IMG/VR virus record: IMGVR_UViG_3300042558_001779
Span: 1 to 53,196 of that record
Origin: a virus
Reading direction: 5' to 3' (one strand)
DNA length: 53,196 nt
This document shows, in pieces, positions 1 to 7,534 of the stretch (position 1 is its first letter; the number at the start of each line of letters is the position of its first letter). The position numbers and the translations under genes are program-made. The notes beneath the pieces are model-generated. The model did not search any database, had not been told where the DNA came from, and saw nothing but the letters and a program-made list of their open reading frames with translations.

Positions 1-1
1 C

Positions 2-73
2 ACAATTTCACAAATCGGTTCCTCATACGCTGGAAAAGACCTCACAGTTGCTTTCACAGTAACCGAAGGCTAA
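2..73 (+). CDS. C-terminal end of an unidentified protein (partial)
   Basis: An open frame enters from the left edge and stops at the TAA at 71-73, giving the last 23 residues of a protein whose start lies outside the window. The visible end is rich in Ser, Thr and Val and finishes in alternating polar and hydrophobic residues (TVAFTVTEG), as in the last beta strand of an Ig-like or other beta-sandwich phage protein. That is only an impression. A strong terminator follows 25 bp downstream, so this is the last gene of its transcription unit. Confidence 0.5.
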   Translation, partial: TISQIGSSYAGKDLTVAFTVTEG

Positions 74-98
74 ATCCAAAGCCTTAAAACTTGATTAG

Positions 99-125
99 AG
101 CGCCTCCTTCGGGGGGCGCTTTTTT
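99..125 (+). terminator. Rho-independent terminator
   Basis: A 9-bp GC-rich stem (99-107 with 112-120, one G-T pair) closes on a TTCG tetraloop and runs directly into six T residues. This is a textbook intrinsic terminator for the partial gene on its left. The next start codon is only 18 bp past the T run. Confidence 0.9.
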
Positions 126-142
126 CATGCAATAATGTATGT

Positions 143-442
143 ATGAGCCAGTACAACAACCCCGAGTATTTATTTGATGGCATTAGCATCGTCCGCGCAG
201 ATAGACAGCCATGTCCAGTGTGTGGACATCCAACTGGTGACTGCGCAACAAAAAACTCAGAACCGCATCATGTTATTGGTATGGGAATTTTTAAGACAAT
301 CGACCAAAAACTTACATTTACCGTAGAGGAAAATGTTTATGAAGAACGCCAAATAAACCCTTTCTATAAAGCAAAGGTCATCCTTGCCCGCAAAGGACAA
401 AAAATATCTGTGGATAAAGCACGAGAATTAGGTCTTCTCTAA
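143..442 (+). CDS. Small protein with a zinc-ribbon-like knuckle
   Basis: This 99-aa protein is of unknown function. Residues 24-34 hold a CPVCGHPTGDC motif, a likely zinc knuckle, and a His pair follows at about 42-43. The rest is a soluble alpha/beta-looking chain with a Lys-rich C-terminus. No signal peptide or membrane segment is visible. It lies between a terminator and the ribonucleotide reductase gene. No ribosome-binding site precedes the ATG at 143, and the gene begins 18 bp after the terminator T-run, so it may be translated from a nearly leaderless transcript or from read-through. No other in-frame start gives a sensible protein. Function unknown. Confidence 0.65.
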   Translation: MSQYNNPEYLFDGISIVRADRQPCPVCGHPTGDCATKNSEPHHVIGMGIFKTIDQKLTFTVEENVYEERQINPFYKAKVILARKGQKISVDKARELGLL

Positions 443-516
443 ACACTTTCTGTATTCACCTCTTGTGTATGATGGTTGTTCCTACAACTTGAGTACCTAA
501 ATAAAAGGGGAATACA
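443..516 (+). promoter_or_regulatory. Leader of the reductase gene: weak -10-like element, small hairpin, RBS
   Basis: The gap before the reductase holds TATGAT at about 467-472 (5 of 6 matches to a -10 box, no convincing -35 box). It also holds a small hairpin, GTTGT-TCCT-ACAAC at about 475-488, and a purine-rich AAAAGGGG ribosome-binding site just before the ATG at 517. I see no cobalamin-riboswitch-like structure, and the gap is far too short for one. Confidence 0.3.
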
Positions 517-2442
517 ATGCCAATCCTAGAACAGTCATTTGTTGATTCATACAAGACAAAGACACCTCCGTGGGGCTTTGGTGGACTCGGAGAGATTGTT
601 TATCTCCGCACCTATAGCCGTCCAGTGGAAGGTTTAAACCGTAATGAAACATGGGTTGAAACAATCCAGCGCGTCATTGAAGGCGCAGTTGAAATCGGTG
701 TTCCGTACACCAAACAGCAAGCAGAACTTTTGTTTGACCATATGTTTTATTTGCGTTGTTCAATGTCTGGACGCGCACTGTGGCAACTTGGAACCCCGCT
801 CGTAAAGCAGTTCAATGGAACATCGCTTAATAACTGCTACTTCACAAACATTGAAACAGTTGAAGACTTCGAACTTTTGTTTGATTACCTCATGCTCGGT
901 GGCGGTGTTGGATTCTCCGTTGAGCGTTCAAAAATTCATGACCTTCCAAAAGTCAAGGCTGGTGTTTCAATCACTCATGAGCGCTCAAATGATGCAGACA
1001 TCATTGTTCCAGACTCCCGTCAAGGCTGGCGCAGACTGTTGCATTCAGTTCTCAAGTCATACTTTGAAACAGGCAAGTCATTCACATACTCAACAATTTT
1101 GATTCGCGAGTTCGGTGCAAAGTTGAAAACATTTGGGGGAACAGCCTCTGGTCCTGGCGCACTAATTGACGGTATTGAAGATATTTGTAAGGTTCTTGAT
1201 AACCGTGCAGGAAAGAAACTTCGTTCAATCGATGTTTTGGACATCTGCAACATTATTGGGCGCATTGTTGTCTCTGGTTCGTCACGACGCTCAGCACAAA
1301 TTGCAATCGGTGACCCTGACGATGTTCTTTTCCTTCGTGCAAAGAACTGGGGCGGTGGCAATATCCCAGCATGGCGTGCAAACTCAAACAACAGTATCTA
1401 TGCCGACTACTACGACCATATTCTTCCAGAACTTTGGAAGGGTTATAACGGCTCGGGAGAACCATACGGTTTGTTGAATCGTCGTCTTGCACGCAAGTTT
1501 GGACGCACAGGCGAACATCGTCCTGACCCAACAATCGAAGGCTTCAACCCATGTGCTGAAATTGCACTTGGTGACGGAGAGTCTTGCAACCTTGCAACAT
1601 TGTTCCTTCCAAATATTGAATCATATGAACAGTTCCTCGAAGTGTCTGAACTTTTGTACATCACACAGAAGCAAATTACACGCATGGATTACCCATATGA
1701 AAAGACGACAAACATTGTTCGCAAGAACTCCCGTCTTGGACAGTCAATCACTGGAATTCTTCAAGCAACAGAAGAGCAGGTTTCATGGCTCAAGCCAGCA
1801 TATGAGGCTCTTGATATCCTTGATAAGGAATACTCGGCAAAGAACAATATTCCAGTATCTGTACGCCTCACAACCGTTCAACCATCTGGAACGCTCTCTC
1901 TGCTTCCTGGCGTAACCCCAGGCATTCACCCAGCGTTCGCTCGTTTTTATACGCGCCGTGTCCGTTTCAACGCCGCTGACCCACTTGTAGATGCATGCCG
2001 TAAGCGTGGATACAAGATTCAATGGGAAGTCGGTCTTGATGGTCGTGAAGACCACACAAAGTATGTAGTTGAATTCCCATGTAAGTCACCAGACAATTCA
2101 GTTCTTGCAAAAGACATGACTGCTGTTGAGCAACTTGAATGGGTAGCAACAATGCAACGAGACTGGGCAGACAACGCAGTTTCTGTAACTGTGTACTACC
2201 GCAAGGAAGAACTTGACCAAATCCGTGAATGGCTTTCACAGCATTACGACACAAGCATCAAGTCAGTATCTTTCCTTCTTCATGCAGACCACAACTTCCC
2301 GCTTCCTCCATACGAGGAAATCACGGAAGAGGAATACAACAAGACAATCGCAAAGATTGACTTGACTATCCCAATGCAGTCAGTTGGAACAGACACAATC
2401 GACCTTGATGATTGCGCAACAGGAGCCTGCCCTGTAAAGTAA
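517..2442 (+). CDS. nrdJ: Adenosylcobalamin-dependent ribonucleoside-triphosphate reductase (class II)
   Basis: It makes deoxyribonucleotides from ribonucleoside triphosphates by a B12-generated thiyl radical. The key cysteines match the Lactobacillus leichmannii enzyme in spacing. Cys346 in the NPCAEI motif is the expected thiyl-radical residue. Cys357 (CNL), 11 residues later, and Cys107 (LNNC) form the substrate-reducing pair. Cys633 and Cys638 in the extreme C-terminus (CATGAC) form the shuttle pair that is re-reduced by thioredoxin. At 641 aa it is shorter than the 739-aa Lactobacillus enzyme, as is common in phages. Motifs QPSGTLSLL (about 455) and CGP-free loops agree with class II. 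A GGGG-rich RBS precedes the ATG. The phage thioredoxin at 21280-21600 is a plausible reductant. The next gene starts 4 bp downstream. Confidence 0.95.
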   Translation: MPILEQSFVDSYKTKTPPWGFGGLGEIVYLRTYSRPVEGLNRNETWVETIQRVIEGAVEIGVPYTKQQAELLFDHMFYLRCSMSGRALWQLGTPLVKQFNGTSLNNCYFTNIETVEDFELLFDYLMLGGGVGFSVERSKIHDLPKVKAGVSITHERSNDADIIVPDSRQGWRRLLHSVLKSYFETGKSFTYSTILIREFGAKLKTFGGTASGPGALIDGIEDICKVLDNRAGKKLRSIDVLDICNIIGRIVVSGSSRRSAQIAIGDPDDVLFLRAKNWGGGNIPAWRANSNNSIYADYYDHILPELWKGYNGSGEPYGLLNRRLARKFGRTGEHRPDPTIEGFNPCAEIALGDGESCNLATLFLPNIESYEQFLEVSELLYITQKQITRMDYPYEKTTNIVRKNSRLGQSITGILQATEEQVSWLKPAYEALDILDKEYSAKNNIPVSVRLTTVQPSGTLSLLPGVTPGIHPAFARFYTRRVRFNAADPLVDACRKRGYKIQWEVGLDGREDHTKYVVEFPCKSPDNSVLAKDMTAVEQLEWVATMQRDWADNAVSVTVYYRKEELDQIREWLSQHYDTSIKSVSFLLHADHNFPLPPYEEITEEEYNKTIAKIDLTIPMQSVGTDTIDLDDCATGACPVK

Positions 2443-2446
2443 GGGT

Positions 2447-2809
2447 ATGTCCCTATCTTATCTTGGCGCTCTTGGAGCAATAGATACTCTGCGGTCCGCG
2501 GGTGGCGAAGTTGCTGCTCGCGGATTTGCACATCTAATGCCATGCGACCCTTATTCTGGCAATATCAACGCTGTAGGTGCTTTGGCCCTTGCATGTGGTG
2601 CTAAAGATAAAGAATTGAAGGCATGGTCAGGAGACCTAGAATTTGTTCCAATTCCAGATATTAAACATGGAATCTTTATGGAACTTCTTGGCTTCGTTGA
2701 ATCGATTATTGACGAAGATATTGATGTTTGGTGTGAGGAAGCAACTCAGGAAGAGTGCATCAAGTTGTTTGAACGCTCAGCAACCCGTATTGAGATAGCG
2801 GTTATCTAA
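2447..2809 (+). CDS. Hypothetical protein, possibly DUF6197-like
   Basis: This 120-aa protein follows the reductase by 4 bp and is presumably co-transcribed with it. Its layout is an N-terminal helix, a Cys-containing turn leading into an NAVGALALACG segment (about 40-50), and a C-terminal helix with a WCEEATQEECIKLFERSA pattern. It recalls the small actinobacterial and actinophage DUF6197 family, which has a central AVGAL motif and a C-terminal helix ending in an ER(A/S)A stretch. This is recall, not a search. The stop overlaps by 4 bp the stop of the convergent head operon, so the two transcription units meet tail to tail. A GGG lies only 1-2 nt before the ATG, so the start is less certain than the frame. 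Confidence 0.6.
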   Translation: MSLSYLGALGAIDTLRSAGGEVAARGFAHLMPCDPYSGNINAVGALALACGAKDKELKAWSGDLEFVPIPDIKHGIFMELLGFVESIIDEDIDVWCEEATQEECIKLFERSATRIEIAVI

Positions 2810-3015
2810 CTCGCTAAAGCACATGTGGCTGAACAGTAGAACTTTTCTGCCTTCATACGAACCATTCCACGAACTGTACGCTTCCCGCATTTTCCGCATA
2901 CACATGCCGCGTCTTTTGAGCCATAGAAAAGGATTAGTGAACCGTGAGTGGCAGGGTCTTGGACTGTTTGCTTGCTTTGTCCTGCCATTGGCTTTGCTGG
3001 TTTTTTGCTTGCCAT
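2806..3015 (-). CDS. Small zinc-ribbon protein, last gene of the head operon
   Basis: This 69-aa basic protein has two cysteine pairs, CGKCG at about 40-44 and CSATC at about 61-65, which would bind one zinc. The N-terminus is Lys/Pro-rich and probably disordered. It starts 1 bp after the stop of the upstream 355-aa gene, with a GAAGG ribosome-binding site inside that gene's end, so it is the terminal cistron of the long minus-strand operon. Its stop overlaps the convergent gene at 2447-2809. Function unknown. Small zinc ribbons of this type are common in phages as DNA- or protein-binding factors. Confidence 0.65.
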   Translation of the reverse strand: MASKKPAKPMAGQSKQTVQDPATHGSLILFYGSKDAACVCGKCGKRTVRGMVRMKAEKFYCSATCALAS

Positions 3016-3016
3016 G

Positions 3017-4084
3017 TCAGCCTTCTTTCAAAAGGTCTTTGCGGATAATCCACAACTTACAGATTGCTTCTGGTTCAATTTCTCCAGTGACAACTTCACA
3101 GCGTCCACCACCTTGGAAGAATGAACAGTTAATGCACTTCATACCATCTTTACCGAAGGGGTTTTCTTCTGCGTAGTGTGCTCCGTCTGGACCAGTGTCT
3201 TGTGACCACTTGCCCATCTTCTTTGCAATCAGTTCATAGAACTCGTACATGATGCGTTGGCGCGGTTCAAGTTCTGCGTCTTCATCTTTCATAATTCGCA
3301 AATTGTTAGGGATTGAACTGTGCATGTGTTCATTGTTCATGTTCATCATATTTTCTTCTTCTGCATAACCTGACTTGCCTCTACTGTAAGGCATTATCGC
3401 TTCATCTCGATTTCTATCAAGCGGAGCGTTCGGTATTGGTCTTGCGGGTATATCTCTTCCCTGCAGTGGGGCGTTCGGTATCGGCCTTATAGGGGTATTT
3501 CTTCCCTTAGGTTTTTTGGGCAGATACTGTGCAGCCTGGTCCTTGTGTAAATTTTCTGCGTAGACATCTGCATCTTCGATACTGGAAAACTTTCCGAGAT
3601 GTTCTCCAGTCCTTTGATAGTGCCGCCATGCTTCTCTATCGCTAACAATCTTTCCAGTACCATCTGGATTCCTAATAACAGTAGGAATCAAAACTGTTTC
3701 TTTTCCTTCAGTCATGCTAATTGAACGAACAGTGCTGATTGAGCCGTCGCTGTTCTTGACTATAGGACGATTGTTGAGGTTGATGTTACCTTTTACCACC
3801 TGTCCCTTGGGCTGATTTTTTGGTTTTGGCGGACCAACTCCGTCTCCAGGTACTGGGCGTTCATCCCTGTTTTGGTCTCTTGACGGAGCAGGTACTGGGC
3901 GTTCATCTCGTTTTTTCTTTTTAACTGGCTTCTCGTCTTCTGTGCCATCATTTATAACACCGTCGCCATCTCTGTCAACGCCATCCCTTCGCTGTTCTGA
4001 TTGAGAAGTGCCGCCGATTGTGGCTCCTAGTGCTTTCTCGTCAGTTACGAATTCAATTTTTTTGGGAATTGTATTGCCGCTCAT
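3017..4084 (-). CDS. Head-operon protein with phage virion motif and C-terminal four-Cys cluster
   Basis: This 355-aa protein has three parts. Residues 1-95 are low-complexity, with an Asp-rich DGVDRDGDGV run that looks like an EF-hand-type calcium loop, then two DERPVP repeats. Residues about 98-185 match a module seen in many phage virion and internal proteins: LNNRPIVKN...GSISTVRSIS...LIPTV...HYQRTGEHLG...YAENLH. Two RPIPNAPL repeats follow at about 200-220. Residues about 316-342 form a C-x2-C ... C ... C cluster (CINCSFF, GRCEVV, ICKLW) of the kind found beside phage capsid genes, which could bind iron-sulfur or zinc. It lies downstream of the capsid gene. I infer a structural or capsid-associated role. 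The module recall is from memory. Confidence 0.7.
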   Translation of the reverse strand: MSGNTIPKKIEFVTDEKALGATIGGTSQSEQRRDGVDRDGDGVINDGTEDEKPVKKKKRDERPVPAPSRDQNRDERPVPGDGVGPPKPKNQPKGQVVKGNINLNNRPIVKNSDGSISTVRSISMTEGKETVLIPTVIRNPDGTGKIVSDREAWRHYQRTGEHLGKFSSIEDADVYAENLHKDQAAQYLPKKPKGRNTPIRPIPNAPLQGRDIPARPIPNAPLDRNRDEAIMPYSRGKSGYAEEENMMNMNNEHMHSSIPNNLRIMKDEDAELEPRQRIMYEFYELIAKKMGKWSQDTGPDGAHYAEENPFGKDGMKCINCSFFQGGGRCEVVTGEIEPEAICKLWIIRKDLLKEG

Positions 4085-4089
4085 ATTTT

Positions 4090-4461
4090 TTAGTCCTGTG
4101 TCTTTTTGTATTTTTCAAGAAGTGAGCGACCTTTAGCCGCAAGTTTTGCTGCGTCTTCTGCTGTTTCTGGTACTGGTTCGCCCCATGCTGCTGCGGAAAG
4201 AGCCAAACGAGTTGGTCTTCCTTTTTCGTCTTTCAGGGGCCCACTGAGGTTTGTGAAAAACCTTGTCAAGAAAGAACCTTTGCGCCGCATCTTGTCTGGC
4301 GTATCTGCTGCTCCTCGTACACCAGGCTTCAGGTTTGAACCTTCTGTACGGTTGAAGTAAGCACGACCTGCAGCAGTTAAGCCACCTTTGGGGTCTTTGA
4401 GTGGTTTGTCCGCTTTTGCTTCAATAAAAACCACAAATGGAATGATGCTGTCTTCGTTCAT
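4090..4461 (-). CDS. DUF6321-like small basic protein
   Basis: This 123-aa protein carries a distinctive block at about 25-95: KGGLTAAGRAYFNR, then GSNLKPGV, ADTPDKMRRKGSFLTRFF, KGRPTRLALSAAAWGEPVP. This matches what I remember of DUF6321, a short domain found widely in phages and some bacteria and of unknown function. It is basic and lacks membrane segments. It lies about 110 bp downstream of the capsid gene, beyond a terminator-like hairpin, with an AGAGAG ribosome-binding site. It is a good candidate for a capsid-associated or DNA-binding accessory protein, by position only. Confidence 0.75.
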   Translation of the reverse strand: MNEDSIIPFVVFIEAKADKPLKDPKGGLTAAGRAYFNRTEGSNLKPGVRGAADTPDKMRRKGSFLTRFFTNLSGPLKDEKGRPTRLALSAAAWGEPVPETAEDAAKLAAKGRSLLEKYKKTQD

Positions 4462-4499
4462 AATAAGTCTCTCTTGGATATAGATATTTTACGCTATAT

Positions 4500-4546
4500 A
4501 AGCCCGTAAATAGAAGAACCCCCCGCCATTTCTGACGAGGGGTTCT
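4500..4546 (-). terminator. Terminator-like hairpin behind the capsid gene
   Basis: The inverted repeat AGAACCCC/GGGGTTCT (4515-4522 with 4539-4546) follows the capsid gene stop in the direction of transcription. The run after it is only moderately T-rich (TTCTATTT), so it may be a partial terminator. That would reduce expression of the accessory genes below the very highly expressed capsid gene. Confidence 0.55.
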
Positions 4547-4573
4547 CCAGTGCCTAAGGTAGGCGGATTGTTA

Positions 4574-5869
4574 TCAGGCAGGTGCGTTGTCGAAGGTAAC
4601 TGCGACGAAAGCCTCTGGACGCTTGACTGCAAGAGCGAGACGCTGCTCAGCAAGTACAACGATTGCGTTGCGGACGAAGAAGTCTGCGTGCTGTTCGCTG
4701 ATACGGATGCTTGCTTGCTCACGGTCATACAACTGTGCGCCTGTACCGAATGCTCCGACGAGAGCGGTGCCCTCGGTCATTGCTGGGGTATCGACGACAG
4801 GGATTCTCCACAAGCGTGGCTCGCCACCAAGTGCGACAGAGACAGCAACGAGGTACTGACCATTGTCGTCCTTTGACAATTCAATGTCTTCCCAATCATT
4901 AGGGTGCAACACGATGCCTGTTGGCTCGTAGTAAGCGAGGAACGAAAGGGTTGCTGCACGACGAAGTGCGTCAGCCTTGTTGTCCTTCGTTACACCGTCT
5001 GACCAGTTGTAGGTCTGTGGGTCTGAGTTCATGATGCCTGTGAGGTTTTCGCCAACACCATTACCGTTGAGGATTTGCTCATCTTCTTGCAAACGAAGAC
5101 CGTAAAGGAGTTCGTTGTCAATGATTGAACGCAACTGTGGCTCGTCGGCAAGCACATTGCGGTGTGCTGCTTCCCAGTGAGCGAGTGTGCGAACAGGAGC
5201 CTGCTCACCAACGAAGGTGAAGCCTGACTGTGGCTTCGCAGCAAATGCTGAACCGTCGCGCTCTGCGACTGAACCTGCATTGTTGGTGAAACCAGTCATG
5301 CGGAAGTACTCAACCACTGCGGCAGTCGTGGTGCGGCTTGGGAACAAGTCACGAACACGACGGGTACGCATTGGAGGAACAACGATTGGGTCGCGCTGGA
5401 TTGAACCAAACGAGCCAGGTGTACCTGATGGCATTGAGGAGAAAACATCCTTGGTTCCCCAAAGACCAGTGACATCGCCACGGTTCAATTGGAAAGGTGA
5501 AGGCATGTTTGCGCCGTTCTTGCCGCCTTGAAGGGACTTGAACTCAGGTGAGTCAAGGAACATTGCACCAAGCGACTTCGCTTGTGGCTGTTGTGTCCAT
5601 TGACCTTGAGCAGCAGCAGCAGATGCTACTGAATCGCTTGCAGGACGGTCGCCCCACTGCTCAACATCGCGCATTCCTTCAATACCCTCGATGAGGCTCT
5701 TGATTTCGCGGATGTCACGCATGTTGTTATCGAATGCTGACTTTTGTTCAGCACCAACGATGACGGTGCCATCTTCGATTTTGAATGAGTCTGCAATTGT
5801 TTTGTTGTCCGCCATCTTGGCACGCAAGGCACCTTGTAGTTCGCGGAGACGGGATTCGTCGAATGACAT
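4574..5869 (-). CDS. Major capsid protein, HK97 fold
   Basis: This 431-aa protein builds the head shell. The first 110 or so residues form a helical, charged delta-like region, expected to act as internal scaffold and be cut by the prohead protease. The body shows the HK97 order: an N-arm and E-loop region around 150-230 (IVVPPMRTRRVRDLFPSRTT, then EYFRMT), a spine-helix region LADEPQLRSIIDNELLYGLRLQEDEQILNG split over about 245-275, then the P and A domains (LRRAATLSFLAYYEPTGIVLHPNDWEDI) and a C-terminal FVRNAIVVLAEQRLALAVKRPEAF. A strong AAGGAG RBS and its own 125-nt leader suit high expression. It is about 14 kb from the portal and protease genes, unusually far. Confidence 0.93.
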   Translation of the reverse strand: MSFDESRLRELQGALRAKMADNKTIADSFKIEDGTVIVGAEQKSAFDNNMRDIREIKSLIEGIEGMRDVEQWGDRPASDSVASAAAAQGQWTQQPQAKSLGAMFLDSPEFKSLQGGKNGANMPSPFQLNRGDVTGLWGTKDVFSSMPSGTPGSFGSIQRDPIVVPPMRTRRVRDLFPSRTTTAAVVEYFRMTGFTNNAGSVAERDGSAFAAKPQSGFTFVGEQAPVRTLAHWEAAHRNVLADEPQLRSIIDNELLYGLRLQEDEQILNGNGVGENLTGIMNSDPQTYNWSDGVTKDNKADALRRAATLSFLAYYEPTGIVLHPNDWEDIELSKDDNGQYLVAVSVALGGEPRLWRIPVVDTPAMTEGTALVGAFGTGAQLYDREQASIRISEQHADFFVRNAIVVLAEQRLALAVKRPEAFVAVTFDNAPA

Positions 5870-5994
5870 TGTTCACTCCTTAGTGAAAGTAATTTTGTTT
5901 TGCCAGACTAACGGCTCAGGTAAGCACCCACCCATAAGGTCTTATAAACGAGAATAACACCGTAGAGTATCTACGGTATGTAACTATGTGTATT
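5870..5994 (-). promoter_or_regulatory. Leader of the capsid gene with perfect hairpin
   Basis: This is the longest untranslated gap in the head operon. It contains a perfect 8-bp inverted repeat, ACCGTAGA/TCTACGGT (5959-5966 with 5970-5977), with a 3-nt loop. On the minus strand a moderately T-rich stretch follows it. Further on comes the AAGGAG ribosome-binding site of the capsid gene at about 5877-5882. The hairpin could be a terminator for the upstream genes, an mRNA processing site, or a 5' stabiliser. A separate capsid promoter is likely here, but I could not pick convincing -35 and -10 boxes. Confidence 0.5.
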
Positions 5995-7242
5995 TTATTG
6001 AAGTTTTTCTTGACTGTCATCTTCTAAGGGAATGATGACATAACGCGTCTTTTTCCCTTTTGCATCAACCGTTTGGTCAATAGGTTCTGCAAGGTATTCA
6101 TCTCCGTCAATAAACAGCGATTTGCTACCTAATCCACGCTTTTTCCAAGGGTGTCCTTTAGGAAGAAGGTCGTTGTCTGTTACATAAGAAGCCTTAGCGC
6201 TTCCAGACATAAGCAGTCTCAGGAAGGCGTTTACTCTTCCCATTGCCCACTGGTTGCGGGTCATTCCTGGTCTGTGGCTGACACTGAATGCTCCAGCACC
6301 ACGGCGGTATACAGCCTTGAGTGCGCGAAGGTTGGTCTTTGACCATTCATTCTTGTCATTTTTCTTTACAGAAGCGTTATGTTCTCTTACCTTTGAAGAA
6401 AGAGTACGAACGATTGTTTCATCCATAGCAATAGAACCAGCAGAGCCAACAGAACCAGCAGAGCCAATACGGTTATTTCTAGAACCAATAACGCGGTCTT
6501 TCTTAGGTGCTGGAGTTTTAGCCAAAGACTTTTCTTCACAGCCACAATCCTCTTTTTTCTTTTGCTTCTTTGGGCGACCATCAGGACGAATATTCATCAC
6601 TCTGTTGTAATCAGGGGTCGCAGTACATGGAAGATAAACTCTTTTCCCATCACTTGCTGTGTAGGAGCGAATACCAATACATCCAAGTTGACGCGCACGA
6701 ACACGAGCAGAATCTGGGTTTGTGTAAACATCGGGGTCTGTTGAACGGCTTACATAATTAACAAAACCTTTTGCATCAATCGGCGTGATGTCTTCGTTTT
6801 TTCCAGAAACAAGAGAGCCGTCAGGGAGAGTGTCGATTGAAATGATTCCACCTTCGTTAAGTGGCTCCCAATCGCTCTTAGAAGGCTTTATCATCCCAGT
6901 GTTTTCTGGTCTGCCGTTATTCTTTGGCATACAGGCGGCATACATCGTTCCACCATTAATTCTGACTACACGAACTCTTGCGCAACCATTCCTTTTAGAG
7001 GCAGCAAGTGCTTGCTCTCTGGTCGGGTATAAGGATTTACTAATAGATGCGTGCCTAGCGGTTTTGCTTTCAATTAGTGAAATCTTTTCACCTTTTTTTG
7101 CTGGCAGTTTTTCACCACGAGAGACAGCAATAAATGTCTCTTCATCTTTGCATGGCAGCCAAGAGCCGTCCTCTGCCTGGTGTGCGCCATAGCATCCAAG
7201 GCGTTGAGCAATCTTCAAAGCCTGTTCCCGTGTTGATTTCAT
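5995..7242 (-). CDS. Head-operon protein with three Gly-Cys repeats
   Basis: This 415-aa protein just upstream of the capsid gene has three related Cys repeats. They lie at about 5-31 (TREQAL...LGCYGAH...WLPC), 70-105 (TREQAL...NGCARVR...AACMP) and 184-212 (ARVRARQLGCIGIR...VYLPC). Each has A-x4-G-C and then a second Cys about 14-20 residues later. A CGC cluster lies near 236. A separate module at about 305-360 (RRGAGAFSVSHRPGMTR, WAMGRVNAFLRLL, TDNDLLPKGHP) is common in large phage head proteins. The ATG at 7242 overlaps the previous stop (TGATG). An in-frame GTG one codon earlier is the alternative. A structural role is inferred from position. Confidence 0.72.
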   Translation of the reverse strand: MKSTREQALKIAQRLGCYGAHQAEDGSWLPCKDEETFIAVSRGEKLPAKKGEKISLIESKTARHASISKSLYPTREQALAASKRNGCARVRVVRINGGTMYAACMPKNNGRPENTGMIKPSKSDWEPLNEGGIISIDTLPDGSLVSGKNEDITPIDAKGFVNYVSRSTDPDVYTNPDSARVRARQLGCIGIRSYTASDGKRVYLPCTATPDYNRVMNIRPDGRPKKQKKKEDCGCEEKSLAKTPAPKKDRVIGSRNNRIGSAGSVGSAGSIAMDETIVRTLSSKVREHNASVKKNDKNEWSKTNLRALKAVYRRGAGAFSVSHRPGMTRNQWAMGRVNAFLRLLMSGSAKASYVTDNDLLPKGHPWKKRGLGSKSLFIDGDEYLAEPIDQTVDAKGKKTRYVIIPLEDDSQEKLQ

Positions 7243-7532
7243 CACTTCTTGTCTTTAACGATTTTAATTTTTGAAGGAACGCCAGGCTTTTTGCCTTCTT
7301 TTTCATCAACATTTTGAAAATCGATGTTGTTGTTTGCAACATCTTTGAAGACACTGTCTAACTCTTTACGGTTTTCTTTTTTTGAAAAATACCAAACAAG
7401 AGAGTGAAGCGTTTCTTCATCGCCGTCAGAAAGACTTTCAGAAACGATAGTTATCTTTCTGCGGACATCAACACCCAACTTAAAGTACTGCTCTTTAATG
7501 AATGAGATATTTCCCTCGGTCAACTTAGACAT
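7242..7532 (-). CDS. Hypothetical helical protein in head operon
   Basis: This 96-aa, predominantly helical, charged protein ends in a Lys-rich tail (KIKIVKDKK). The first 60 residues (helix with FIKEQYFKLG, then SDGDEETLHSLVWYF) recall short phage regulatory or clamp-like helical bundles, but I recognise no family. A good AAAGGGA ribosome-binding site precedes the ATG. Its stop overlaps the next gene's start, so translation is probably coupled to the 415-aa gene. Function unknown. Confidence 0.6.
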   Translation of the reverse strand: MSKLTEGNISFIKEQYFKLGVDVRRKITIVSESLSDGDEETLHSLVWYFSKKENRKELDSVFKDVANNNIDFQNVDEKEGKKPGVPSKIKIVKDKK

Positions 7533-7534
7533 AT

